Part shown: in pieces, positions 24,957-33,961 of the stretch | Numbering within the stretch: the first letter of the stretch is position 1 | Layout: each line of letters begins with the position of its first letter | Assembly (NCBI GenBank): GCA_963790715.1 | Contig: CAWBPN010000018.1 | Span: 248,001-312,000, forward strand | Origin: DCFW01 sp963790715 | Lineage (GTDB): Bacteria; Bacteroidota; Bacteroidia; Bacteroidales; Bacteroidaceae | Length of the DNA stretch: 64,000 nucleotides | Reading direction: 5' to 3' | The notes under the pieces: generated by a model | Told to the model about the DNA's origin: nothing | The model's input: only the letters and a program-made list of their open reading frames with translations | Databases searched by the model: none | Position numbers and translations under genes: made by a program

Positions 24957-27830
24957 ATGAACAGAAAATTATTAAACATTTTGCTTATCGGAGCTATAGT
25001 TATAAGCTCCGGAAGCTTCATGACATCTTGTAGTAAAAACTATGATGATGACATTAGTTCACTTAAGAACCAAGTCAGTCTATTGGCAACAGCCGACCAA
25101 CTGAAAACGCAAGTTGCCACTTTGCAAGCAGCCATCACGGCAGCTCAAACGACTGCGACTGCAGCCCAAACAGCTGCGGCAGCAGCCGTCACTCCGGCAC
25201 AATTGTCAAATGCTCTTGCTCCATTGAACACTTTAATTTCAGGCAAAGCCAGTCAAACGAAACTTGACAGTATAACAAAAGTATTTAATTCCAGCTTAGC
25301 ATCAATTCAAACATTATTAGGACAAAAAGCTGATGCAAGTCTTTATAATAAGAAAATTGATTCTTTAAAAGTAGGAACATCAAATCTAAGCATTTTAATA
25401 TCGAATTTGAAAACAAAAGAAAACAACGATATTATACAACTTAGAAAAGGTGCATTGGATAGTATCGCCAAAGATATAACTCATCTTTCCGCTCTGCGTG
25501 CATTAACTAACAGCACTGCTATAAATGACTCATTATTATGCATAAAGATCCAAAACAAAGAGATAGCAGACTACACTACTACACAGTCTATATTGGGAGG
25601 GTTAACTTCACAGTACAGCCAACTTAATGGATATGTTACCGGATTATTGGGTAGCATCTCTACCATGGTTACCGGTGTTGATATATGCACAGCAAACGGT
25701 TACGATAATAAGATCGATTTCATAAAAGCTGTAGAAAAAACAGCTACTTTCGGACCTAATGGTGAATATACATTTAGAGATGGCAACATTGACGGGTTTG
25801 AAGATGCAATTTTAATCCGTGTTTCTCCTACAACAGCTACAATAACGCCTGATAGTATATCTTTACTTGATTCAAAAGGAAATAGCTTAAGTGATTATAT
25901 TATAATAGAGAGTGTTGAACCGTATACAGACTTGGTAACTTCATCTACACGCACTACTACATTATCAAACGGGTTATGGAAAGTTGTTTTAAAATTAAAT
26001 TTAAAGACCAAAGATAATGCTACTAAGTTTGAAAATGCTGTGATGAACAACGGTAATTATGTTGATTTCTGCGTAGCAATTAATAGTAAAATTACTGGTA
26101 GCAAGGATCGCCGTGTAGTTAGTGACTATGGTCTAACAGTAACAGCTAATGATGCACCTGAAGCTAATGTACTAAGCTATAGCGCCGGAGGAAAAGATGT
26201 TACTACTCTTCACAATAATTCGGTGAACAACGAATACACATGGCTTAACAATGTTGCTGCCGTTACACCTGTTTACAATAGCCAACAAGGAACAGTTAAC
26301 ACGGTTCTTGATCAGAATGATAATAGAACAAGTTTATCTCCTCTGCCTGTTGTCAAGGGTGGACAAATAGCAATTAACATTAATCAAAATATTCCTATTA
26401 AAGGATTCTACGTCTCATTAGATAGAGCTCATTCAACAGCTGCTCAACTTGCGACATGGGGAACTTATGGATATAACAACCTAAATGTAGTACAAAATGG
26501 TAATAGTGGTACAATCACCGTTACGGATATAGGCGGAGCCGCCAGTGCTGTAATAGGATTACGCGTATATGCCGTCAACTATGATGGGACATTAGTTGAC
26601 CCTGATGGACGTGCGTTCTACGTATCAGTAGGAAAGCCACAAACACAAATCACATATTCGACTACTATTACGCCAATTCAGGATGTATCGACAAATAGCT
26701 CAATTATATCAACAGGTGATTTATCAGACCTCGTAAATGCAACGGAGTTATATCCTACCCCATCCATGGCTCAAACGCCGGCTGTTAGTGGATTAAGTGC
26801 CAATAACCAAATATTTAACATAGCATTTTATAAGAGTGATGGCGTCACACCGGTAACAAGTCCTTCTGATGCAAGTAAAATCGCATATATTCAAGTAACC
26901 ATGCCAGAACCAGCTAACTTCGCCGATGGTCAAACATATACTCAGAATTATATCTATACTAATGCTAATGGCAACGCCATTCGTGAGATTACTGTTAATA
27001 TGACAAAACAAATGCCTGATGCCAGTACTACACAAGCAGAAAAAGCTGTATTTATGAAATCTACACAAATTGACGGTAATGGTAATTACAACTGCTACTT
27101 GGTTGCAAATGGTATAGGGTTTAACCAGATGAATGCAAACTACGGTACAATGAATTTGGAATATGCTTGTAATGGACTTAGTGATCTACACGGGAATGTT
27201 ATTGATCAGAACGTTGAATTCACATTTGGTGGTGCAGGCACAAATGGCAATGATTTAATAATAAATTATCCGAGCAATAATTATAATCTGTCATTAGCAA
27301 CAAGTTATATTAATAATTCTACTAAATATCCTACTATTATTAAATATAACTTTGGTCCTATAAGTTCAAGTGCTACTACGCATGCACAGCCTTGGAAAGT
27401 TCAATTGGCCCAATTTAATACAATATTCTGTGACAATTTTAATTCTTCTGTAATGTCATGGGGTTGGACACCAGGTGCAACTACCGCAATAACATACGGT
27501 CAACAAAATTCAATTCTTGCATCTACTATACAAAGTAATAACACATTTAATAGGATCGACTTTAATAAAACTCTACAAGCTTTCGTTAGCAGTTTAGGTT
27601 ATTTACAAATTACGCAAATACATTTAAATACTAAAGCTGACAGAGTAGTTCCAGATGAGTACTTTACAGTGTCGTATTCTACTAATGGTAATTTGACATT
27701 CAATCCTACACAAACGAGTATAACTACTAACCCAACGGGCAGTATACCGTCTCAATTAGTTATCTCTGCCGTTGATTGTTATGGATACCCAGTTAGTATA
27801 CAATTGAATATGACAGTCAATCCAAGGTAA
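24957..27830 (+). CDS. Large surface lipoprotein with N-terminal coiled coil
   Basis: The 957-residue protein has a type II signal (LLIGAIVISSGSFMTSC, Cys at about 25) followed by KNYDDDISSLKNQVSLLA, an opening shared with Bacteroidetes lipoproteins whose N-terminal domain was first described in PL29-type lyases. A long Ala/Gln/Thr-rich coiled coil spans about 30-240 (AAQTTATAAQTAAAAA). The rest (about 250-957) is rich in Asn, Thr and Ser with beta-strand-like segments and no catalytic motif I recognise, suggesting repeated Ig-like domains. It is probably displayed at the cell surface. It follows the AraC-type regulator and is closed by a terminator at 27872. Function unknown. Confidence 0.75.
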   Translation: MNRKLLNILLIGAIVISSGSFMTSCSKNYDDDISSLKNQVSLLATADQLKTQVATLQAAITAAQTTATAAQTAAAAAVTPAQLSNALAPLNTLISGKASQTKLDSITKVFNSSLASIQTLLGQKADASLYNKKIDSLKVGTSNLSILISNLKTKENNDIIQLRKGALDSIAKDITHLSALRALTNSTAINDSLLCIKIQNKEIADYTTTQSILGGLTSQYSQLNGYVTGLLGSISTMVTGVDICTANGYDNKIDFIKAVEKTATFGPNGEYTFRDGNIDGFEDAILIRVSPTTATITPDSISLLDSKGNSLSDYIIIESVEPYTDLVTSSTRTTTLSNGLWKVVLKLNLKTKDNATKFENAVMNNGNYVDFCVAINSKITGSKDRRVVSDYGLTVTANDAPEANVLSYSAGGKDVTTLHNNSVNNEYTWLNNVAAVTPVYNSQQGTVNTVLDQNDNRTSLSPLPVVKGGQIAININQNIPIKGFYVSLDRAHSTAAQLATWGTYGYNNLNVVQNGNSGTITVTDIGGAASAVIGLRVYAVNYDGTLVDPDGRAFYVSVGKPQTQITYSTTITPIQDVSTNSSIISTGDLSDLVNATELYPTPSMAQTPAVSGLSANNQIFNIAFYKSDGVTPVTSPSDASKIAYIQVTMPEPANFADGQTYTQNYIYTNANGNAIREITVNMTKQMPDASTTQAEKAVFMKSTQIDGNGNYNCYLVANGIGFNQMNANYGTMNLEYACNGLSDLHGNVIDQNVEFTFGGAGTNGNDLIINYPSNNYNLSLATSYINNSTKYPTIIKYNFGPISSSATTHAQPWKVQLAQFNTIFCDNFNSSVMSWGWTPGATTAITYGQQNSILASTIQSNNTFNRIDFNKTLQAFVSSLGYLQITQIHLNTKADRVVPDEYFTVSYSTNGNLTFNPTQTSITTNPTGSIPSQLVISAVDCYGYPVSIQLNMTVNPR

Positions 27831-27871
27831 TTATAATTGAATAAAAAAATCTAATCTTGAATTAAAATATT

Positions 27872-27905
27872 AGGGGAGTACTCTTTAAAAGATTGCTCCC
27901 CTTTT
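27872..27905 (+). terminator. Intrinsic terminator after the large lipoprotein
   Basis: AGGGGAG pairs with CTCCCCT across a 17-base loop and is followed by TTTT. It lies 42 bases after the stop and 19 bases before the next ATG, so it may also attenuate the small lipoprotein gene. Confidence 0.7.
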
Positions 27906-27923
27906 AATAAAATAAATATTATA

Positions 27924-28325
27924 ATGAAAAATAAAATATTAAGGTATCTATTACCACTCATATGTATTTGCATGATGTTAACATCATGCGTACATAAATT
28001 AAAAAGTTGCTCAGGAATAGTCACATATATTCAAAAAGATACATTAAAAATGAAAGTTGGAAATGAGGATGCCACTTTCCTGACTATAGGCGTTAAATAT
28101 GATAACGGCATTGTCGCTGTAGAGGACTCTGCAGAAGTGACATATACCGGTACATTATCCAAAGGAAGTGCAATGTTAATTAGATTAATTCCTAAAAAAG
28201 GTCGTATTATTGATATAAAAAAAGATACGACAAAAGTACTTGTAACGAGTCCTGCCCCACCGGCTCAAGTAAAAAAGTTCAAGAAATTCATAAAAGAGGA
28301 AAAGGAAAGACTTCATCAAAATTAG
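27924..28325 (+). CDS. Small lipoprotein, unknown function
   Basis: The 133-residue protein has a type II signal ending CMMLTSC (Cys at about 22). The body SGIVTYIQKDTLKMKVGNEDATF...DSAEVTYTGTL looks like a small beta-barrel of a type seen in many Bacteroidetes lipoproteins. The C-terminus is basic (KKFKKFIKEEKERLHQN). No enzyme motif is seen. It lies after a possible attenuator and before a terminator at 28403-28441, so it may be its own transcript. Confidence 0.7.
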   Translation: MKNKILRYLLPLICICMMLTSCVHKLKSCSGIVTYIQKDTLKMKVGNEDATFLTIGVKYDNGIVAVEDSAEVTYTGTLSKGSAMLIRLIPKKGRIIDIKKDTTKVLVTSPAPPAQVKKFKKFIKEEKERLHQN

Positions 28326-28402
28326 TATCTAAATATGGCTCTGAAAGCATAAAATACAGTCACATAAATACATCCATATAACCAATAATTTAAATTTGCA
28401 TT

Positions 28403-28441
28403 GAAGCAGGACATTATAATTATGCTCTGCTTCTCTTTTTT
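28403..28441 (+). terminator. Intrinsic terminator after the small lipoprotein
   Basis: GAAGCAG pairs with CTGCTTC across a 17-base loop and is followed by TCTTTTTT. It is 77 bases after the stop. Confidence 0.7.
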
Positions 28442-28523
28442 AAGAGCATAAAGAATTAATGTTTAGAAGTACAAGCTCTAAAAATTCATCCTATTTCTTA
28501 AAATAACAAAACAACTCTTGAAT

Positions 28524-28635
28524 TATTTTTTAGCACTTTAAACATTATTTTGACGGTTTAAGCAGCAAAATAGGGCTTCCAAACAAGAATAACGGCAAAA
28601 CACCTTTGCGGTTATGGATATATTGTATAACTTTG
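28524..28635 (+). promoter_or_regulatory. Promoter block, copy 2 (upstream conserved element plus -33/-7)
   Basis: TTTG (28605-28608), 19 bases, then TAACTTTG (28628-28635) form a consensus Bacteroidetes promoter. The preceding 80 bases resemble those of copy 1 at 23988-24067 base for base with a one-base gap (shared AGCACTT, CAAAATAG, AAAACAC). Start of transcription should be about 60 bases before the ATG at 28705. Confidence 0.7.
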
Positions 28636-28704
28636 TTGACGATTTGAACATTTATCCATATCAATAATAAATGTATCAAAGAAAAGCGATAAATTGAATT
28701 TAAC

Positions 28705-30460
28705 ATGAGGAAGAAATTTCATTTGAGTTATGCATCACCGCAAAAGGTGGTCATAACGGGAGCCTTTTTAATCTCTATGATATCAATGGCTTCATGCGTG
28801 GATAAAGACTATGATCTCAGTAAGGACATCGACCTTACATTCAAGTTGGGCGGCGACTCTATTTCGGGCCCTGTAGGAAGTACCGACACCATTTACCTGA
28901 GTAAAATACTTAAAGTTAGCGATTCGCCGGTGCTCCATACATACAACAATGTTTATTATCTTGAAAAAGATGGCACAGCTGAAAATGTAAATATCAAAAT
29001 AAATCAAATACGGAATAACGCAGATATTGATTTGATGTCGTTGAGCCAAACGCTTATTCCTAAAGGCACGCAGGTTTTTCCTGTGGAAGTGTCTGAAGAT
29101 TTAAGCGGTATATCCTCTTCTATTAATAACTATATGTCGCTGGAATTGGACGGCGTTCCTAACGAAGTTACTTCAATAAGCGAAGTATCTTTGGCAAACA
29201 CTGTGGCCACTATCTCGCTGAAAATGGGCGATGCATCAGGTATGGTAAAGTTAACAAAGCTAAACAACGTAACATTGCAATTCCCCAACTTTATCGAAAG
29301 CCCGGATTTGGACAGCAATCACCGTTTAACCTTTAACGGGAATGTCATAAACGGAACGGTGACAAAGAATATTAATATAAGCGGTATCAACTTGGGCAAA
29401 CAAGTGCCTATAGTCAATGGCACGCTCTCATCCGACGGATATAAAGTTGATTTGTCGGGAGGCATCACTGTTGCATCAACATCAACCGGAACGTTACAAA
29501 ATGATGTAGTATTAAACTTCTCCATAAAATTTTCTTCTTCAACGGTTGCAGAGGCTACCGGAGTGTTCAACCCCAACATAAGCGTTAAAGTTGACCCGGT
29601 ACAATTGAATAATATTCCTGATTGGTTGCAGAGGCAGCAATGTGATGATGGATATTTATAACCCTGAAATCAAATTGGAAGTGAACAATTCGCTTAACAT
29701 ACCGATTATAGTGAAAAACGCCACAATAACCGGAGCAAACAGTGTGACAATTCCCGATCTATATTTTGATGCTGCCAAAAGTTCGGTGAACTATATCACG
29801 CGCCAGGGTACGCTCGACTTTGACCCGTCGCCTATCACGACAGATGCATACTATTCGGTAAAAGTTCCGAATATGAATGATGTTATCAGAACAATACCGA
29901 AAGAGATCGGAATCGACATGCCAAATGTAACTGCCGACCGGGAAGTGCACAGCATCGCGCTTGGCAAGACGTACCCGATGAATATGAAATACCAAGTGCT
30001 GATACCATTCACTTTCGGCAACAGCCTCAACATATCATACAATGATACAATTAAGAATCTGCACGAGAGCCTTAAGGATATTGATGGTACAAATGCCACA
30101 GTTACGGGAACAGTGTATAGCGATATTCCTTTAGGTCTGACATTGTCGATGACGCCGGTAGACAGCGAAGGCAACGACCTTTCACAATATCTGAATATAA
30201 ATATAACAAAAAATATTGCAGCAGGCGGAGGTTCGACAACGAGCGTAACGCCAACACCCGTAACAATTACAATTACCGAAAAACAAGCAGGAACGATAAA
30301 GAATAAATTGGATGCTTTGCTGCTGAATGTAGGAGCAGCTTCGTCAGATGCGACAAATGGAAAGACTTTGTGCAGTAATCAATTTATGATAATGAAAAAT
30401 ATTAGGATGAAGGTTGCCGGAGGCATTACGGTAGACTGCAATAAAAAAGATAACAACTAA
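28705..30460 (+). pseudogene. Surface lipoprotein split by one frameshift
   Basis: Two abutting frames make one protein of about 584 residues. The first (to a stop at 29659-29661) has a type II signal (ISMISMASC) and DKDYDLSKDIDLTFKLGGD, a start familiar from Bacteroidetes lipoproteins. After DNIPDWLQ-type sequence near 29629 the frame moves by one base and continues as RGSNVMMDIYNPEIKLEVNNSL to 30460. A single extra A in CAGAGGCAGC explains it. Both halves are beta-rich, with no enzymatic motif. The DUF5723-like gene follows 9 bases later, so the pair likely forms an outer-membrane unit. Real inactivation, phase variation (no long repeat at the site) and base-call error are all possible. Confidence 0.75.
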
Positions 30461-30469
30461 ATTTCCGGA

Positions 30470-31852
30470 ATGATGAAAACAAAAAGTATAATATTGAGCG
30501 CTTGTCTGTGCATGATAAGCATGTCAGCCATTGCGCAAGATTTGAAATCTTCATATTTTGTAAAGAGTGATAACTATCGCCATGACCTTAATCCGGCATT
30601 TATGGGAGAAAGCGGTTATGTTAGTTTTCCGGTATTAGGGAATATAAATGTGGGGACACAGGGAAATATCGGGTTGAATGATTTCCTGTACAAGACCAAC
30701 GATGCTTCGTCAAAATACAAACTGACCACCTTCATGAGTCCTGATGTCAGCAGGAATGAGTTCCTTAGCAAAATAAAAGCGAAAAACCGCATTAACGCGA
30801 ATATAGGCATATCGTTGTTCTCATTCGGGGCAACCACAAAACACGGTTATAATACCTTTGAATTGAATATCAAGTCAAAAACTCAAACGATACTCCCATA
30901 CGAATTGTTCGATTTTATGAAAACAGGTATGGGGAAAGGCACATATAACTTGAAGAATTTGAGTGCACAGTCAAAATCGTACGTAGAATTGGCTATCGGA
31001 CATTCTCGTCACATCAACAGCAGGTTGGACATAGGCGTGAAGTTAAAGGTTATTGCCGGCGGAGCAAATGCAGAAGCAAAGTTCGACACACTGCAAGCTA
31101 CACTCACGGGCGATAAATGGCAAATAAGGTCAAAAGGAACATTGAATGTGAACATCGGTGGTGCCTCATTCAAGAAAGACAAAGACGGAGGTTGGGTAAA
31201 CGGTGTGGATATTAATAAAAGCGGAGTGGCCGGATGGGGCGGTGCCATAGATTTAGGTGCCGTATATAAACTTACAAAAGACATCACTTTATCGGGTTCC
31301 TTACTCGATTTGGGAATGATCAAGTGGACAAAAACGCTAAAAGCTTCAAGTGAAGACACATTCACTTTCGACGGATTCAACAATATAGCGGTATATCCGG
31401 GGACAAATGATCCGAACAAAATAAGTGAGCAATGGAAAAACACTCGTGACGACTTAAAGAAACTTACCCACTTCTACGAAGATGAAACAGCGTCACAAGA
31501 TCAGACTGAAATGCTTAATGCCACGCTTAATTTAGGAGCGGAATACTCATTACCCAATTATCATAAAATGTCTTTCGGATTTTTATCAAGCACTCAATTT
31601 GCAGGCAAATATACATCAACCACAGCAATGCTATCCGCGAACATACGTCCGATAAAGTTAATCGAAGCATCTGTCAATTGCAGCTATTCCACGTATGGAA
31701 CGTGCATAGGCGGTGTGTTGAGTTTCCATCCCGGAATATTCACATTATTCATCGGCACCGATTGCTTAGCTACGAAAATTACGCCACAGTATGTTCCAGT
31801 TAAGCATGCAAACGTTAACGGTTGTGTCGGACTTAACTTTGCGATTTATTGA
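30470..31852 (+). CDS. DUF5723-like outer-membrane beta-barrel protein
   Basis: This 460-residue protein has an N-terminal signal (ILSACLCMISMSAIAQ) and then SSYFVKSDNYRHDLNPAFMGESGYVSFPVLGNINVG, the PorV/FadL-like opening seen in DUF5723 proteins. The rest alternates strands with glycine-rich turns (GFLSSTQFAGKYTSTTAMLS) and ends with the aromatic, strand-like VGLNFAIY expected for outer-membrane insertion. It is probably a partner of the lipoprotein encoded directly before it. Its last 7 bases overlap the convergent peptidase gene. Transport role unknown. Confidence 0.78.
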   Translation: MMKTKSIILSACLCMISMSAIAQDLKSSYFVKSDNYRHDLNPAFMGESGYVSFPVLGNINVGTQGNIGLNDFLYKTNDASSKYKLTTFMSPDVSRNEFLSKIKAKNRINANIGISLFSFGATTKHGYNTFELNIKSKTQTILPYELFDFMKTGMGKGTYNLKNLSAQSKSYVELAIGHSRHINSRLDIGVKLKVIAGGANAEAKFDTLQATLTGDKWQIRSKGTLNVNIGGASFKKDKDGGWVNGVDINKSGVAGWGGAIDLGAVYKLTKDITLSGSLLDLGMIKWTKTLKASSEDTFTFDGFNNIAVYPGTNDPNKISEQWKNTRDDLKKLTHFYEDETASQDQTEMLNATLNLGAEYSLPNYHKMSFGFLSSTQFAGKYTSTTAMLSANIRPIKLIEASVNCSYSTYGTCIGGVLSFHPGIFTLFIGTDCLATKITPQYVPVKHANVNGCVGLNFAIY

Positions 31853-32310
31853 TGGTGATGATATAATTTATCAAGTATTCTTAGTATTTTTATCAATATA
31901 ATGCGAAAGAATCTAAGATGATACCATATAGCTCCTTTCATTAGCCAATCGGAAGAAGAACAATCCAGAACATTGCCGTTCGGATAATATACACGATAAA
32001 GTATCCCCAAAATATTATCCGAATCGGCTTTCTCTTTTGCCCGAATATTACCGTCTCCCATCATAATATAACCGGTCGGGGATTTACCCACAATGCGATG
32101 AATCATATAATGTCCGTTATAAAGATAAAATATTATTGTCCAGCGAGGTAAATCTTCACCACAATACGGAATCAATTCTACCAAATCAATATTTCCGTGA
32201 ATAAATGGATACATACTGTTGCCGCCTACCGACAGTTTTACGGATTTTCCTTGTCTTAAAATATTTGCTATATCGGCGAAATATGAATTTGAAAGAATAA
32301 CTTTTTCCAC
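31846..32310 (-). CDS. S24/S26-type signal-peptidase-like protein with Ser-His motif
   Basis: The 154-residue protein has the active-site serine in VGGNSMYPFI and a histidine in YMIHRIV where bacterial type I signal peptidases keep lysine. GYIMMGDGN matches the GDxx box. This Ser-His pattern is the ER/archaeal type. A hydrophobic C-terminal stretch (WYHLRFFRIILIKILRIL) may sit in or on the membrane, while the N-terminus has no membrane anchor. It is the last gene of the polysaccharide operon, 10 bases behind an ABC exporter; that pairing suggests removal of a leader from exported substrate. No substrate peptide is seen nearby. Confidence 0.72.
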   Translation of the reverse strand: MEKVILSNSYFADIANILRQGKSVKLSVGGNSMYPFIHGNIDLVELIPYCGEDLPRWTIIFYLYNGHYMIHRIVGKSPTGYIMMGDGNIRAKEKADSDNILGILYRVYYPNGNVLDCSSSDWLMKGAIWYHLRFFRIILIKILRILDKLYHHHQ

Positions 32311-32320
32311 TTAAATGTCC

Positions 32321-33943
32321 TCACATATCAATAATACGGTCACAGAAATTAAGTGAGCTTTCACGATGGGCTATTATTATGATAGTCAACTCCTGACGTT
32401 CATCGGACAAATGCTGTAACGCCTTATTAATATCATTTTCCGTTCCGGAATCCAATGACGAAGTTGCTTCATCTAAGAAAAGCACAGTGGCATCCTTATA
32501 TAAAGCACGCGCAATCCCCAAACGTTGTTTCTGTCCACCTGACATTCTGTTACCGAATTCTCCCAATGATGTATCAATTCCATCAGGTAATTGCCCAACC
32601 CAATCTTTAAGTTGAGCCAAATCCAGGACATTGTTGATTTTTTCCTTATCTATATTATCACTGCCCAATGCAATGTTTTCGGCCAATGTTCCCTGAATTA
32701 TAAATATTTCCTGGGGGACATAACCTACCAATTTATGCCATGCCTTAATATTCTTACATGATAACACCTCATCATCTACATATATCGCGCCTTTTGTAAC
32801 CGGGTAAAAGCCTAACAATATATTAAACAGCGTAGATTTGCCGGAACCGCTTACGCCACGTATTCCCACACATTCTCCTTTGTAAATGGTGCACGAAAAA
32901 TCTATCAAAGCCGAATAACCGTCGGGGTAAGTAAAGGTTATATGATCAGCCGCCAATACATGTTGAAATGATAATGGATAATCATTTGCATTTTCATTAA
33001 ACGGTTCATCATTCGCCAGTCCTTTTTCCAATATATCCACACACGAAGACGAACTTTGCAATGATGTCCAACAACCAAGTATTGTGCGGATTGACGGTAA
33101 CATTCTTAAAGCGGAAAGAGCAAAGATTCCGCTGATAATCTTCAAATTACCACCGATAAAGATAACTAACAAGCTCAAACTTATCACAACAGCAAGTTCC
33201 AACAGGAAATCAGGAAAAACACCTAATGTGTCCGTTTTAAAACGGTTCCTTTTAATTTCATCCATGTTCGATTTAAAAGTATGGAAAGAAGAAGAAAAAG
33301 CCTGATTAATTTCCAATTCAGGATAGCCTCGAAAAGTTTCCGTAACAGTCCGTGATTGATGGCTGCGTATCTTCAACTCTTTAGTTCCCCACAAACGAAG
33401 CTTCTTTCTTATCACATAAACATATAAAAAGACAAAAGGTACGAAAACCGAAACCAGTATCACACAAATCAACGGCTTCCATATAAGAAGTGCCGTAATC
33501 ATCATAAGCAACAATATAGCCTCACCTCCGATAACAAACAATGAAGACAATATATTCAGGCTGAAAGTATAACAAATAAAATTTACTTCATGGGCAAGCC
33601 TGACCGTACCTCTCTCTTTCAAAAATAATAATCCACGATGATAGTAATCATAAAACAATCGGCAGCTGAACTGTTTGTATAAATCTAAAAGATAATTATT
33701 TTTATATCTGGTTAACAAGAAAGTCACTATATTCTTCAATAGAATAAAAAGTAATGCCGCTACACAAAATAATAACGTTTTCTTTTTATCGGGATGATTC
33801 CCCAATATCATTATCAGTATGGGAAGTAATGCAGCCACCCCACAAAAATCCAAAAGGGAACGAAACATTACAGAAAACATCACCCATACCAATTTTCTCT
33901 TATCCGATTGCGGTATTAATTTGTATATACGCTTCAATAACAT
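32321..33943 (-). CDS. ABC exporter (fused membrane and ATPase domains)
   Basis: The protein has 540 residues with about six membrane helices in the first 290, then an ATPase domain: Walker A GVSGSGKSTLFNILLG, Q-loop GYVPQEIF, signature RMSGGQKQRLGIARAL, Walker B ATVLFLDEATSSLD and the H-loop IIIIAHRESS. It resembles flippase/peptide-exporter half-transporters of the MsbA/PglK type and would act as a homodimer. There is no peptidase C39 domain at its N-terminus, so a partner peptidase is plausible, and the next gene encodes one. It lies 18 bases after wzc. Cargo is unknown: a peptide or a lipid-linked glycan. Confidence 0.85.
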   Translation of the reverse strand: MLLKRIYKLIPQSDKRKLVWVMFSVMFRSLLDFCGVAALLPILIMILGNHPDKKKTLLFCVAALLFILLKNIVTFLLTRYKNNYLLDLYKQFSCRLFYDYYHRGLLFLKERGTVRLAHEVNFICYTFSLNILSSLFVIGGEAILLLMMITALLIWKPLICVILVSVFVPFVFLYVYVIRKKLRLWGTKELKIRSHQSRTVTETFRGYPELEINQAFSSSFHTFKSNMDEIKRNRFKTDTLGVFPDFLLELAVVISLSLLVIFIGGNLKIISGIFALSALRMLPSIRTILGCWTSLQSSSSCVDILEKGLANDEPFNENANDYPLSFQHVLAADHITFTYPDGYSALIDFSCTIYKGECVGIRGVSGSGKSTLFNILLGFYPVTKGAIYVDDEVLSCKNIKAWHKLVGYVPQEIFIIQGTLAENIALGSDNIDKEKINNVLDLAQLKDWVGQLPDGIDTSLGEFGNRMSGGQKQRLGIARALYKDATVLFLDEATSSLDSGTENDINKALQHLSDERQELTIIIIAHRESSLNFCDRIIDM

Positions 33944-33961
33944 TACTTCCGTCCAAAGATG

